This document shows positions 8,226 through 17,752 of a stretch of DNA of 64,000 nucleotides, piece after piece. The DNA is from Saprospiraceae bacterium (GTDB lineage: Bacteria; Bacteroidota; Bacteroidia; Chitinophagales; Saprospiraceae). Position 1 is the stretch's first letter, and every line of letters begins with the position of its first letter. A program made the position numbers and the translations under genes. The stretch spans positions 1 through 64,000 of the forward strand of contig JADJJL010000002.1 in assembly GCA_016710265.1 (NCBI GenBank). The letters run 5' to 3'. Under the pieces are notes generated by a model. That model did no database searches, was not told the origin of the DNA, and saw only the letters and a list, made by a program, of their open reading frames with translations.

Positions 8226-9794
8226 TTATTGAATTTTAAATGACATTTCGTTCAACTCACGACCAGCCTGATCTCCAGGGCAACGTGCTTTGATTTCTTC
8301 AAATATAAAACGGTCTCCCGGTTTTGCTTTAAGAATTAATTTTTCAACTTCACCTGAAAATCTACCTCCTTGGGCGGTTGCAAATTCAGGATCCTGTCTT
8401 GGCGCAATTCTCACCAATCTAAATCCACCGATGGCACATTTAGCATCAAAGTCAAAACCTTCAAGCACAGGGATGATACCCTGTTGAGCTTTAAAAGTTC
8501 CGTTAGGAATAGCACCTCCTGTTTTACCGGAAAGTTGTGGTATTGGCGTAGGAATTCTTTTGGCTCTGAATTTAAAGCTTGTAGGTGTCAAACCACCTCC
8601 AGAAAGTGTGATGGTAGCTTCACCTTGTTGAGCGACCGTTACAACGTAATCGCCGGCTCCGGATTTTGCAAGTTTGATTCCTGCTCCGCTGGCGTCTACT
8701 TTAAGTTGAGCGGATGGAACACCTGCAGCAGAAATCCCTACAGGATTGTCCACACCGATGTAGAATACGTTCATCTTTTTGGCAGAAACGTTGGCAGAAC
8801 GCTCACCTACTTCAAATTCGAAGTCTTTTTTATAGGTGTCGGTTTTCCCAGTAACCGGATTTGTTACCGATGCTACTGCAGAATATTTTCTAACACCAAC
8901 TTCAGTTCCACTGGCTTTCCAAACTGCAACACCTTCATCATTTACACCCAATGGCGAACCATTGACAGATAAAGAAACTTTGGTGTTCGAAGATTTGGAA
9001 GTAGAAGCGGCCAAAGAAATTTCTGTTTCGAAAGGCTCACCTTTGATAATATAAGATTTCTTTGGAGAAGAAATTACGGTGAATTTGTCCAAAACCACAT
9101 CTTCCCCACCCAACTTTTGGCTATAGTGGTTCAGAATTGCATTTTCTGAAGCTTTGGCATCGTTGATGAACTTTGTAAAAATAGGCATACAAGCACCCAA
9201 AGGCATTTGTTTAAAAGTAAACTCCTCCCAACTTTTTTTGGTAGAATGCGTCCAGGTTTCATCATCGACATTGAGCACAATCTTGGATTCCATTCCTGCT
9301 CTCAAACTATCGTCAACCATGGCTAAGAATTTTTGACGGACTTCTAAGATCTTATTTTTTAGCTCAAGACCTCTTCCGCCGTTGACCATATTTCTGGTAG
9401 TGACGTCTTTGTCTTTCTTTCCTTTTAAGTCTTTTTTCTCGCCTTTAATGATATAATCACCATCGTCAACAGATCCGTTTTTATTACCAGATTTGTCGAT
9501 CAAATCATTGACTAGATCATTGACATATTTCGCAAATTCATCACCGATTGCAACCACTTGTGGTGCCCTTTCGACAAATCTTGCAAACTCTGGTTTCGCT
9601 TTCGCTCTTTTTTCAATGGATGGAATCAAATTTTGATTCGCATCATCGAGCGTTTTATTAGAATCCTGCAAACTGGAATTCACCAATTTAAATGCATTAA
9701 AGATCTCAGCGGAAACGTTTAGTGCCAGTAGAGCCGTGAGTACCAGGTACATGATATTGATCATCAACTGGCGCGGCTGCTTAGGTATTGACAT
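8226..9794 (-). CDS. gldM: Type IX secretion / gliding motor protein GldM
   Basis: A 522-residue protein with the standard GldM N-terminus: MSIPKQPRQLMINIMYLVLTALLALNVSAEIF, in which residues 10-30 form the single inner-membrane helix that enters the GldL bundle. The rest is periplasmic, an N-terminal helical domain followed by Ig-like beta domains with YIKGEPFETEISL and FYIGVDNPVGISAAG. The C-terminus reaches the GldK/GldN ring. GldL and GldM form the proton-driven motor that powers T9SS export and gliding. A polar insert rich in Lys/Asp/Gly (about residues 98-125) is visible in the helical domain. It lies 60 bases after gldL and 11 bases before gldN. Confidence 0.97.
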   Translation of the reverse strand: MSIPKQPRQLMINIMYLVLTALLALNVSAEIFNAFKLVNSSLQDSNKTLDDANQNLIPSIEKRAKAKPEFARFVERAPQVVAIGDEFAKYVNDLVNDLIDKSGNKNGSVDDGDYIIKGEKKDLKGKKDKDVTTRNMVNGGRGLELKNKILEVRQKFLAMVDDSLRAGMESKIVLNVDDETWTHSTKKSWEEFTFKQMPLGACMPIFTKFINDAKASENAILNHYSQKLGGEDVVLDKFTVISSPKKSYIIKGEPFETEISLAASTSKSSNTKVSLSVNGSPLGVNDEGVAVWKASGTEVGVRKYSAVASVTNPVTGKTDTYKKDFEFEVGERSANVSAKKMNVFYIGVDNPVGISAAGVPSAQLKVDASGAGIKLAKSGAGDYVVTVAQQGEATITLSGGGLTPTSFKFRAKRIPTPIPQLSGKTGGAIPNGTFKAQQGIIPVLEGFDFDAKCAIGGFRLVRIAPRQDPEFATAQGGRFSGEVEKLILKAKPGDRFIFEEIKARCPGDQAGRELNEMSFKIQ

Positions 9795-9854
9795 CTTTTA
9801 ATTTTTTTCAGTTAGTAAATAAAATTAAATTTCAATTTGTGGTTAACCAACTTC

Positions 9855-10445
9855 TTAGTTAGTACCACCCATTGTTTTGTAAGCACCTAAAATATTACCG
9901 TACACACCGTTAAGGCTAGAAAGGTTTTTATTCAATGCTGCCACTTGATCTTTGTATTTTTTGGTATCTTCTACAGAAGCACTCATTTCAGTGATCGCTT
10001 CGTTCATTTTGCTGTAAAAATTACCCATGGCTTTAATTTGATCGCCAGTTTTACTAAAATCAACTTCTTGAAGTGCTTTTAGTGAACCAAGACTTTTGGA
10101 CATATTTTGGAGTTCTCCAAGCATACCACCCAATTGACCTTCCACGATTTCTGCATTCAATGGTCTAGGACCAGATTTTACAGGACCTTCCGTCAATGGA
10201 GTAATCCTTGCATGGTAGTCATCCAAACCTGGGTATAATTTCTCCCAATAATAGTCTTTTTCTGGAGGCAGGATACCCAAAACCAAGAAAAGAATTGCTT
10301 CTGTCACAAGACCAGCGGTAAGCATCACGTCACCACCTTCCATAGAAAGGATTTTGAAAAGCGCTCCAATCATAACGATAGAGGCACCAACACCAATCAT
10401 AAAGTTCTTAAGGTACTTAAACCAATCAGTTTTGTAAATAGCCAT
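9855..10445 (-). CDS. gldL: Type IX secretion / gliding motor protein GldL
   Basis: A 196-residue inner-membrane protein. Two transmembrane helices are visible: FMIGVGASIVMIGALFKIL (about residues 15-33) and MLTAGLVTEAILFLVLGIL (about 41-59). Glu49 in the second helix is the conserved acidic residue implicated in proton flow through the GldLM motor. After the helices comes the family PPEKDYYWEKLYPGLDDY motif, then a cytoplasmic helical tail. It is 30-40 residues shorter than many GldL proteins, mainly in the tail. It lies between gldK and gldM. Confidence 0.97.
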   Translation of the reverse strand: MAIYKTDWFKYLKNFMIGVGASIVMIGALFKILSMEGGDVMLTAGLVTEAILFLVLGILPPEKDYYWEKLYPGLDDYHARITPLTEGPVKSGPRPLNAEIVEGQLGGMLGELQNMSKSLGSLKALQEVDFSKTGDQIKAMGNFYSKMNEAITEMSASVEDTKKYKDQVAALNKNLSSLNGVYGNILGAYKTMGGTN

Positions 10446-10505
10446 TGCTTGAAATTTTAATCAATTAAGAAATTTGTTAGTTAATGAATGAAATATTGTA
10501 TAATA

Positions 10506-11753
10506 TTAATTTGTGCTAAAGTCATTTGCAGAACGTCCAAGGAAAGTAAGAACGGTTCTAAATCCAATGTAGGATTTATTGGTGTCCTGAAATTCCCAAT
10601 TTCTAGTACCGCATTGTAGGTAATAACCTACATCTTTCCAAGAACCACCACGGATCACTTTTCTTTTATAAGCTTCCGGATCTTCCGGTTTTGCATCGTA
10701 TTTTACGTCAGGATTTAAATCGTGCACAAAGTTTCTTGCATTGTCGTGGTATGCAGTTTCAGTCCACTCAGCAACATTTCCTGACATATTGTAAAGACCG
10801 TATTCATTTGGAAAATAAGCATCTGCTTTTACAGTGTGCATTCCACCATCTTCTGGATAATTTCCTCTTCCAGGTTTAAAATTGGCCAATAAACAGCCTT
10901 TTGCGTTTCTAAGGTAGTAAGAACCCCAAGGATACATGGCAATTTCGTTGCCACCTCTGGAAGCCCATTCCCATTCAGACTCTAAAGGCAATCTAAACTC
11001 TTCAGAATTTGGTTCATCTTCCGCTTTAAAACTGTTCCAAAGCAAAGTTCTCCAATAACAAAAAGCCCTTGCCTGATTCCAATTAATTCCAACCACTGGA
11101 TAATCATCAAAAGCTGGATGTGAGAAATAATTTCTTGTTAGGGGTTCATTGTAAGAATAGGTAAAATCTCTAATCCAGCAAAGAGTATCAGGATAGACGT
11201 TTGTTTTTTCCTTATGAATGATATTGCTTCTTTTAATACCTTTAGAATGAGCTGCCAATTGCCAGTCTTTCCATTCCCATTCGTAAATAAATTTACGGGT
11301 GTCTAATTCCTGAATACCTTTAAAGGCATCCGCTCCGGCAAAATTCATATCAGCCAAAGTTTCGTCCTCCCAATCGATTTCCTGTTCCCAGTCTATCAAT
11401 TCAGAAGTGCCATCTTCGCTTTCCTGAAAATGACCTAAAGCTGCATGAGCCAATGAATCTCTCACCCAATATACAAATTGGCGGTATTCGTTGTTGGTGA
11501 TCTCCGTATCGTCCATATAAAATCCAGCGATGGAGACCGTTTGAGTCCTTTGAACGTGGGTGTTAAAAAAGTCTTGATCAGTTTGCCCAAGATTGGTACT
11601 TCCAGATGGCACGTAGACCATTCCAAAAGGATTAATACCATCCCATTTGGGTCTTTCCTGGACGCCTACAAGCTCTCCAGATGGTGTGTTTTTGCCACAT
11701 GATACTGCGAAAAGAACAGCAATGACAATAAGAGAAAGATTCAAATTCCTCAT
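10506..11753 (-). CDS. gldK: Type IX secretion lipoprotein GldK
   Basis: A 415-residue lipoprotein: the signal LIVIAVLFAVSC places the lipidated Cys at 19. The body is a formylglycine-generating-enzyme-like (FGE-sulfatase) fold: MVYVPSGSTNLGQTDQDF near the start, FYMDDTEITNNEYRQFVYW, FRLPLESEWEWASRGG, YNMSGNVAEWTETAY and a terminal RGGSWKD...GFRTV. GldK/PorK forms an outer-membrane-attached periplasmic ring with GldN. It is the first gene of the gldKLMN operon, 60 bases before gldL, and a promoter-like element lies just upstream. Confidence 0.97.
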   Translation of the reverse strand: MRNLNLSLIVIAVLFAVSCGKNTPSGELVGVQERPKWDGINPFGMVYVPSGSTNLGQTDQDFFNTHVQRTQTVSIAGFYMDDTEITNNEYRQFVYWVRDSLAHAALGHFQESEDGTSELIDWEQEIDWEDETLADMNFAGADAFKGIQELDTRKFIYEWEWKDWQLAAHSKGIKRSNIIHKEKTNVYPDTLCWIRDFTYSYNEPLTRNYFSHPAFDDYPVVGINWNQARAFCYWRTLLWNSFKAEDEPNSEEFRLPLESEWEWASRGGNEIAMYPWGSYYLRNAKGCLLANFKPGRGNYPEDGGMHTVKADAYFPNEYGLYNMSGNVAEWTETAYHDNARNFVHDLNPDVKYDAKPEDPEAYKRKVIRGGSWKDVGYYLQCGTRNWEFQDTNKSYIGFRTVLTFLGRSANDFSTN

Positions 11754-11793
11754 TTGGTTCAGTTTTACCTACTATTTTGTTAAAAAAAGTGCG

Positions 11794-11826
11794 TAAAGAT
11801 AGAAAGACTATCATTAACTGCACAAA
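11794..11826 (-). promoter_or_regulatory. Candidate promoter of gldKLMN
   Basis: On the minus strand TTTG (11826-11823) is followed after 21 bases by TATCTTTA (11801-11794), one base off the Bacteroidota -7 consensus TAnnTTTG. The leader to the gldK ATG would be about 35 bases. Motif match only. Confidence 0.4.
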
Positions 11827-11983
11827 TTTTTATTTCTTTTTTTTGAGATCATTCATTTTTACACAAATCATCCCAATCGTTAACGACACAAAATTAAACT
11901 TATTTTTTAAAATGGCCTTTTTATTTATTTTCTTAAATGCAATAAATTAATAATATGTTGATGGTTTATTAACAATAATTTAT

Positions 11984-12943
11984 TTACCATCTTGGGTTAA
12001 ATATGACAGGAAATCGGGTCTTAGAATTTTTTGCATTCCACACATATTTTAGTCCAAAATCCTGATTCAGGCCAGAAATTTGTCCTTGTAAAATATTTAT
12101 TGGAAGTTCAACTCCTATCATTAACCATAGTTTAGCATATACTTTTATACCTAAATGTAAACCCATTGCGTCAAAACTATTCTTATCGTATCCTCGCACA
12201 GAAACAGCTCCAAAAATACTGCCATTATATTCAGTTTTCAAAAGTATTTCACTCTGTGTTTTAATAAAGTCAGAATATACAAATAATTGTCCAGAAATCA
12301 CATATTTTGATACTGTAAATTCTTTAAATATCAATGTTCTTAGTGTATAATTTTTTTGAAAAACATTTTTTACCGGATTGGAAGACTCTAAAAATGGGAT
12401 TCCAAATTCAAAGCCGACTTCCACATATTGAGATTGAATAAAAAGTGAGGGTAATAAATCAAATGACTGATGGCTCATATTCCCAAGAGTCAAGTTAGGA
12501 TCCATGTGGTCAAAACCCTGACTACCATAAATACCATCCGGGGTTCTGATCAATCTACCATCCCAACTTCTCTGGTCAAAACCTAAGCCCACACCAGCTG
12601 AGATCAACAAAATCTCTGTTGGAAACACTTGATTATAGCCGATTCTAAAAGCAGTGGAGGTTTGTAATCCAATCCTATCCACTGATCCATGAATGCTGTA
12701 TGCGCCACCTATGGACTTTATTGGACTGCTCCATCCTCCTTTATAATATACAGGTCTTCCAGGTAAGTTGGTCCATTGGTCTCTATAAGTTAAGCTGGCG
12801 ATATTGGTACCATTCAAACCTGCGGTGGCCCCAATGACTCTGCTGTAGTCCAAATATTGCAACGCGGATAGGGCTGATTGTTGGGCCTCCCCTTCTAAAT
12901 GAATCGAAATCAAAACTAAAAAAAATAGGATGAATCGGATCAT
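11984..12943 (-). CDS. PorP/SprF family type IX secretion membrane protein
   Basis: I chose the ATG at 12943, which gives a signal peptide (MIRFILFFLVLISIHLEGEAQQ) and starts one base after the upstream stop; an in-frame ATG 24 bases upstream overlaps the preceding gene. The mature protein begins with AL..LQYLDYSRVIGATAGLNGT...YRDQWTNLPGRPVYY, the PorP/SprF signature, and continues as an outer-membrane beta-barrel of about 300 residues. Members of this family typically pair with T9SS type B (CHU_C) cargo and help anchor it on the surface. Two type B cargo proteins lie in this window, but neither is adjacent. It is co-directional with gldKLMN, 230 bases away. Confidence 0.88.
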   Translation of the reverse strand: MIRFILFFLVLISIHLEGEAQQSALSALQYLDYSRVIGATAGLNGTNIASLTYRDQWTNLPGRPVYYKGGWSSPIKSIGGAYSIHGSVDRIGLQTSTAFRIGYNQVFPTEILLISAGVGLGFDQRSWDGRLIRTPDGIYGSQGFDHMDPNLTLGNMSHQSFDLLPSLFIQSQYVEVGFEFGIPFLESSNPVKNVFQKNYTLRTLIFKEFTVSKYVISGQLFVYSDFIKTQSEILLKTEYNGSIFGAVSVRGYDKNSFDAMGLHLGIKVYAKLWLMIGVELPINILQGQISGLNQDFGLKYVWNAKNSKTRFPVIFNPRW

Positions 12944-12944
12944 A

Positions 12945-14870
12945 CTATAGATTTTGTTGAAAAACATCCAGATCGGAGAAGTTCTGAATAATTGGATAAC
13001 AAACTTGATTGGTACAAACCTGAATTTGCCCTTCCTTTAAATTCAGGTCTTTCGACAATACCTTATTCTGCACTTTCATTTTATCGAGATAAAGGTAAGC
13101 AGATATTGCGTCATAACAATTGATTTTCCAATAGGGCGAAGAAATTTTAAGAAATAAATCAGCCCAAGAAATTCTAGAAAAAATCACTTCTTTAGGACCA
13201 CTGCAAACTTGCTGGACAACGGATTTAATTTTCTCGATTTGTTCTTCATCCTCTTGCAGGACTGCAAGTTTATATTTGACGGCATAAATGATACAATTTG
13301 GATTGGGAAGCGAATGATCTGATAGATCAATGGAATGTTGTATCGCATCAAAATGGTTTATACTGGTCATTGTATAAAAACCGGATGGATGTGAAAATTC
13401 AGTTTCAATTATTTTTATGATTTGGTGGCATTTCAATAACAAAGAATCATCCAAGGTAATTTGATGTAAATCCATCATTGCTTGCGCCAAATAGGCATAA
13501 TCTTCTAAAAAAGACAAACCATAGGGCTGTCCATCCTTTAGATATCTATAATATTTGGAATCATCCCTTTTAAAATGGAATAAAATTTGTTCTAACAAAT
13601 TCTTGGCTTTTAACAGATAATTCTCAGATTGATTCATGTACCAAGCGGACACATACGTTGAACACAAAAGTGCATTCCAAGCCAGAATACATTTTGTGTC
13701 TGTGGAAGGTGGAATTCTCAGCTTTCTAAATTCTTGTAAAATTTTGAGTGCAGAAAGGGTTTCGCTGGAAATGGAATCCCATGTATCAATATTCAATTGA
13801 ACATGGAATTCTGTCGGTTCGGTATGTGGTATTGGTTTCCAGGATAATTCATTTTTAACAGACGGAAACTCGGATTCTAATTTTTCAATTTCTGGAGTGG
13901 ACCAAGAATAATATTTTCCTTCCTCACCTTCAGAATCTGCATCCATCGCACTGTAGAAAAGTGAATCCGCAGATTGCATATTTTCTTCCCAAAATTGAAA
14001 ACTAGATTTTAAAAAATATTCCAATCCATTTTGATTGTCTTTTCCACTGACCATCGCAATGGAACTTAAGCTCAAAGCGTGATCGTAGGCCATCTTTTCA
14101 AAATGAGGAATCGCCCATTGACGATCTACGGTGTATCTAAAAAATCCAGCTTGAACAACATCAAACATGCCTCTAAAGCAAATATTTTTAAGGCTGTGGA
14201 CGACAAAGGATTGATGATCTGAATGGCCGTGGTTCCAAAGAAAATTTAAAGCCATGGTGTTAGGGAATTTCTGGCCAAATCCAAAACCACCTTCTTCGTA
14301 ATCCATGTAGGGGTTGAGTGTTTCTAAAAAATCCTCGAGTGATCTTGATGTTTCAATGCTCTTAATGTCCAATTGCTTTTCATTTAAAAAACGACTGAGT
14401 TTATCTGCTTGTTGAATTAATTCAGGATTCTTTTTTAACCATGCTTGATGTACTGACATTAATACATCCGGCCAGGACATTCGTCCATATTTTTTAACCG
14501 GTGGAAAATACGTACCTCCATAAAAAGGCTTTAAATCAGGAGTCAGAAAACAATGGAGAGGCCAACCACCTGAAATGCCCATGGCTTGTACAGCACTCAT
14601 TAAATAAAGATCTAAATCCGGTCTCTCTTCTCGATCAATTTTAATGTTGATAAAAAATTCATTCATGATCGCAGCGATATCGTGGTCTTCAAAAGACTCA
14701 TGCGCCATCACATGACACCAGTGGCAAGTGGAATAACCCACGCTTACTAAAATGGGTTTATTTTCTTTTTTTGCTTTTACCAAGGTACCTGCAGACCATT
14801 CGTGCCAATAGACGGGATTGGCCTTGTGCTGGAGCAGATAGGGTGATGATGCATTTGAAAGTTGATTCAT
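12945..14870 (-). CDS. Thioredoxin-domain protein of the DUF255/YyaL (SPATA20-like) family
   Basis: A 641-residue cytosolic protein. It starts with the family signature NASSPYLLQHKANPVYWHEW, followed by a thioredoxin-like domain whose CHWC motif is at Cys49-Cys52 (GYSTCHWCHVMAHESFED), then GGWPLHCFLTPDLKPFYGGTYFPP. The remainder is an alpha/alpha-barrel related to GlcNAc epimerases and six-hairpin glycosidases, with FPNTMALNF, HFEKMAYDHAL and SAMDADSEGEEGKYYSW. The reaction of this family is not established. The PorP/SprF gene follows with a one-base gap, so the two are probably co-transcribed. Confidence 0.9.
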   Translation of the reverse strand: MNQLSNASSPYLLQHKANPVYWHEWSAGTLVKAKKENKPILVSVGYSTCHWCHVMAHESFEDHDIAAIMNEFFINIKIDREERPDLDLYLMSAVQAMGISGGWPLHCFLTPDLKPFYGGTYFPPVKKYGRMSWPDVLMSVHQAWLKKNPELIQQADKLSRFLNEKQLDIKSIETSRSLEDFLETLNPYMDYEEGGFGFGQKFPNTMALNFLWNHGHSDHQSFVVHSLKNICFRGMFDVVQAGFFRYTVDRQWAIPHFEKMAYDHALSLSSIAMVSGKDNQNGLEYFLKSSFQFWEENMQSADSLFYSAMDADSEGEEGKYYSWSTPEIEKLESEFPSVKNELSWKPIPHTEPTEFHVQLNIDTWDSISSETLSALKILQEFRKLRIPPSTDTKCILAWNALLCSTYVSAWYMNQSENYLLKAKNLLEQILFHFKRDDSKYYRYLKDGQPYGLSFLEDYAYLAQAMMDLHQITLDDSLLLKCHQIIKIIETEFSHPSGFYTMTSINHFDAIQHSIDLSDHSLPNPNCIIYAVKYKLAVLQEDEEQIEKIKSVVQQVCSGPKEVIFSRISWADLFLKISSPYWKINCYDAISAYLYLDKMKVQNKVLSKDLNLKEGQIQVCTNQVCYPIIQNFSDLDVFQQNL

Positions 14871-14953
14871 ACAATAATAATACTGAGATAGTAGAGAACA
14901 ATGATTCCCTGGTAAAAGATGAATATATCTGCAATTATATAAAAGAAAAAATT

Positions 14954-15730
14954 CTAGATGACGATTTCTAAACCATCATAGGCTAAAAAAACCTTGGTCG
15001 GCAATTGAGATTCAAGATTCTTGGTCTTACCCATGTGATGGCTCATGTGGACCAAATAAGCTACTTTTGGTTGAATCTTTTGAATAGTATCCAAGGCTTG
15101 TTGTAAATTAAAATGTGAATGATGTTCTTCAAAATGCAAAGCGTTGACGACTAAACAATCAATACCCTTAATGGAATCCAGAACTGTGTGATCAATATAT
15201 TTCGCATCCGTAATGTAAGCCAATGGACCAATGGCAAATCCCAATATAGGTAATTGTCCATGTATAACCGGTAAGGGACGAACAGGCAGTCCTTTAATTA
15301 AAAATTCAGAGTTTTGATCGATCGTGATTAAATCCAATTTTGGAATTCCCGGATAATCATTGTCTCCAAAAATATATTGAAATCTTTTAAGAAGATCTTG
15401 GACCACCCTTTCAATGGCATATAGAGGAATGGGTCTTCTGTTTTTAAAATACAGGGGGCGAATGTCATCCAGACCTGCGGTATGGTCTGCATGTTCGTGG
15501 GTCAATAAAATGGCATCTAATTCTTCGATGTGGTTTTGAAGCAATTGCTGCCTTAGATCCGGACCTGTATCGATTAAAATATCAACGTTTTTGTACTGAA
15601 TAAAAACAGAAGTTCTCAAACGCTTATCTCTTGGATCTTCTGATTTACAAGTTGCACATTTACAAGCGACCACAGGAATACCTTGTGAGGTTCCAGTCCC
15701 AAGAAATTTTAGTATCAACCGATCTTCCAA
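14954..15730 (-). CDS. PhnP-like MBL-fold metallo-hydrolase
   Basis: A 258-residue beta-lactamase-fold phosphodiesterase-type hydrolase. The metal site is clear: THEHADH with His78, His80, Asp82 and His83, and IDTGPD upstream. GTGTSQGIPV followed by Cys23, Cys25 and Cys28 matches the structural zinc site of the PhnP subfamily, which cleaves cyclic phosphodiesters. Later segments YITDAKYID and HMSHHMG supply the remaining metal ligands. The substrate here is unknown. It lies three bases downstream of the small conserved protein gene and is probably translated from the same mRNA. Confidence 0.88.
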   Translation of the reverse strand: MEDRLILKFLGTGTSQGIPVVACKCATCKSEDPRDKRLRTSVFIQYKNVDILIDTGPDLRQQLLQNHIEELDAILLTHEHADHTAGLDDIRPLYFKNRRPIPLYAIERVVQDLLKRFQYIFGDNDYPGIPKLDLITIDQNSEFLIKGLPVRPLPVIHGQLPILGFAIGPLAYITDAKYIDHTVLDSIKGIDCLVVNALHFEEHHSHFNLQQALDTIQKIQPKVAYLVHMSHHMGKTKNLESQLPTKVFLAYDGLEIVI

Positions 15731-15733
15731 AAC

Positions 15734-16009
15734 CTAAGCTTCAATTTTCGTTTGATTTTCAATAATATTTTGAAATATTTTAAGAGTTTCAGGAGAAAGT
15801 GCGGATTCGTCAATATTGAGTTGAGGAATTAGATCAAAAAAGCAATTCATTCTTCCTTCTACATCAAAAAACTTATTGATTACAATCACTTTTTGTGCTT
15901 CCACCCTACAATACCCGGACTGAAAATGACCTTGTTCGTACCTCACTTTATATCCCAAATCCTTGCATAATTCTTCCAGTTTCTTCAAATTGGTTTTGCT
16001 ATATTTCAT
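15734..16009 (-). CDS. Small conserved protein of unknown function
   Basis: A 91-residue cytosolic protein without signal peptide. It has a helical N-terminus (LKKLEELCKDLGYKVRYEQG), a short beta section (GYCRVEAQKVIVINKFFDVEGRMNCF) and a helical C-terminus. The pattern recalls small proteins found beside MBL-fold hydrolases in Bacteroidota, but I cannot give a function. It is directly upstream of the MBL-fold gene with a three-base gap, which suggests coupled expression. Confidence 0.7.
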   Translation of the reverse strand: MKYSKTNLKKLEELCKDLGYKVRYEQGHFQSGYCRVEAQKVIVINKFFDVEGRMNCFFDLIPQLNIDESALSPETLKIFQNIIENQTKIEA

Positions 16010-16087
16010 AATGATTGCAATTTATAGATTAAAAGATAAAAGAAAAAGACAATAATGGTTTAATTAAAAAATTTAAAACAAATCTTT

Positions 16088-17665
16088 TTATCGAATCAAT
16101 GATACTGTGCCGGACTTTTTCTGTCTGGTAACATTGTCACAATTGTTGGCTTTTAATTCCAGAGAATAAATATAACTTTCCATCGCCATATTTTCAGTAG
16201 GGATCCAAGCTTCAGAGGGATTCGTAGATTCAAAAATGGTTTTACCCCATCTGTTAAAAATAATAAATTTATAATCCTGGATCAATGAAAGTTTTTCAGG
16301 CATAAAGATAGGAATCAATTGATCATTTAATTGATCCCCATTTGGAGTAAACGTATTGGGAATCATTAATATACTGTCCATGGGCGTATTGTCTTTCACG
16401 AGTACAGAATCTGTTAAAACTCCACAGTTATTCGTTAAACTTAATTTATAAATGCCACCCGAAGAAGGCATAATATTCTGGCTTGTGTCCCCAGTACTCC
16501 AAAGCCATTTTCCCTGGTCGGCCATGGCTGGACTTAGGATTAAACCATTACTAAAACACACTGAATTACTAATAAATAATTTTCCTCTTAAACTGTCTTC
16601 CACGATTACGCGAAATACATCCCTCACCATTCCGCATGCTGACTCAGAAGTTAAAATATATTCGCCGGACTGATCAACTGAACTCGAGAAATAATTGTGG
16701 CCATGACTCCAAATTGGATTTACTAAACCGGCTGAATCTCTTGTCAGTGTTATAGATTGACCTCTACAAATTTTTAGCTCACGATCAATTGATAAAATTT
16801 CATCTTGAGTGACTCTGATCGAAACCGAATCTCTGATCGGGGAACATAAATCCCCATATCTCACTTCCACCCAGATCAGCCCTTCTTTGGCATCAGCCAC
16901 AATTCTTTCTGTTGTCTCACCTGTACTCCAAAGGACTTTACGCCCCACAGGTCCTGAAGGTAGTTGTAAAATGAAAGTGGAGTTTTCACAAACGATTTTT
17001 TCATCCGGTAGAAAGTCGGGTGCCGGATTGGTTAAAATGAGCTCTACGTCGTCTATGATGGTATAAGTGTAAAGATTACTTGTCCTTTTGGTTCCCACAA
17101 ATAAAGTATCGTTAAACCCTAAATTTTTAAATCTTCCAATAATCAGATGATCTTCGCCACCACAAGCAATAAACTTCATCGTGTATTTTTGATAAGATTT
17201 AAAGGGTAAAAAACCTCCATCCGGTGTAGAAACTTGTGGAGTCAGTTGATCTAAGGCTCCCGCAATCTGATATAAATTTTTTCCATTCTGAAAGCAAAAG
17301 CCAATCTCATCGGTGCTGTACTCTGAATCTGATCTTGTACCTAAATAACATGAAATTTCATATTCTGCCCCGGCTATCAAGGGCTGGTTTAATACATTGC
17401 CAAGATATTCAAACTTACCAAATGAAAAGAAACCACCATGGTATCTACCAGATCGGGCTTGATCAGGCCGAATATCAGCTGAACCAAAGGTTACCCCATA
17501 CCAATCTACCGGATTATTTGAATTATTTCCTAAGGTTAGCTCTACACCCTGATTTCCAAATTGGCCGCATCGATCACATTTTTCGAACCCAGGATTGGAG
17601 ATCAGATTTTGAGCATTTAAGCCAAAGCAAAAAATGCATATAACCATAAAATGAATGCTTTTCAT
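16088..17665 (-). CDS. Secreted protein with T9SS type B sorting domain
   Basis: Of two in-frame starts, the ATG at 17665 gives a signal peptide (MKSIHFMVICIFCFGLNAQ) and is preferred over 17734. The mature protein has about 507 residues. Residues ~20-210 look like a carbohydrate-binding or jelly-roll module that begins NLISNPGFEKCDRCG and contains a surface-exposed aromatic-rich strand pattern. Next come Ig/SprB-like beta modules with repeated WSTGETTER / WSHGHNY / WSTGDTSQN motifs. The last ~90 residues are the gliding motility-associated C-terminal domain (IPNTFTPNGDQLNDQ, IFNRWGKTIFES). It is probably exported by the T9SS and displayed on the surface. It is divergent from the tryptophan-degradation operon. 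Confidence 0.88.
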   Translation of the reverse strand: MKSIHFMVICIFCFGLNAQNLISNPGFEKCDRCGQFGNQGVELTLGNNSNNPVDWYGVTFGSADIRPDQARSGRYHGGFFSFGKFEYLGNVLNQPLIAGAEYEISCYLGTRSDSEYSTDEIGFCFQNGKNLYQIAGALDQLTPQVSTPDGGFLPFKSYQKYTMKFIACGGEDHLIIGRFKNLGFNDTLFVGTKRTSNLYTYTIIDDVELILTNPAPDFLPDEKIVCENSTFILQLPSGPVGRKVLWSTGETTERIVADAKEGLIWVEVRYGDLCSPIRDSVSIRVTQDEILSIDRELKICRGQSITLTRDSAGLVNPIWSHGHNYFSSSVDQSGEYILTSESACGMVRDVFRVIVEDSLRGKLFISNSVCFSNGLILSPAMADQGKWLWSTGDTSQNIMPSSGGIYKLSLTNNCGVLTDSVLVKDNTPMDSILMIPNTFTPNGDQLNDQLIPIFMPEKLSLIQDYKFIIFNRWGKTIFESTNPSEAWIPTENMAMESYIYSLELKANNCDNVTRQKKSGTVSLIR

Positions 17666-17740
17666 ATTACAATATAATTTAATATGATTTTCAATGATGA
17701 TGCAATAATAAGGAAAAGCTATTAAATGCGTCAAGATTAA

Positions 17741-17748
17741 TACCTTTG
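17741..17748 (+). promoter_or_regulatory. TAnnTTTG box just before the tryptophan-catabolism operon
   Basis: TACCTTTG is an exact match to the Bacteroidota -7 consensus and ends only four bases before the ATG at 17753. If used, transcription would start at or next to the start codon and give a leaderless mRNA. I see no clear TTTG at the -33 position. Confidence 0.35.
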
Positions 17749-17752
17749 GGCA

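Noticed and set aside
8370..8972. 200-codon plus-strand ORF opposite gldM
   Set aside because: Antisense to a well-supported essential T9SS gene; its Cys/Ser-rich sequence looks like a frame shadow.
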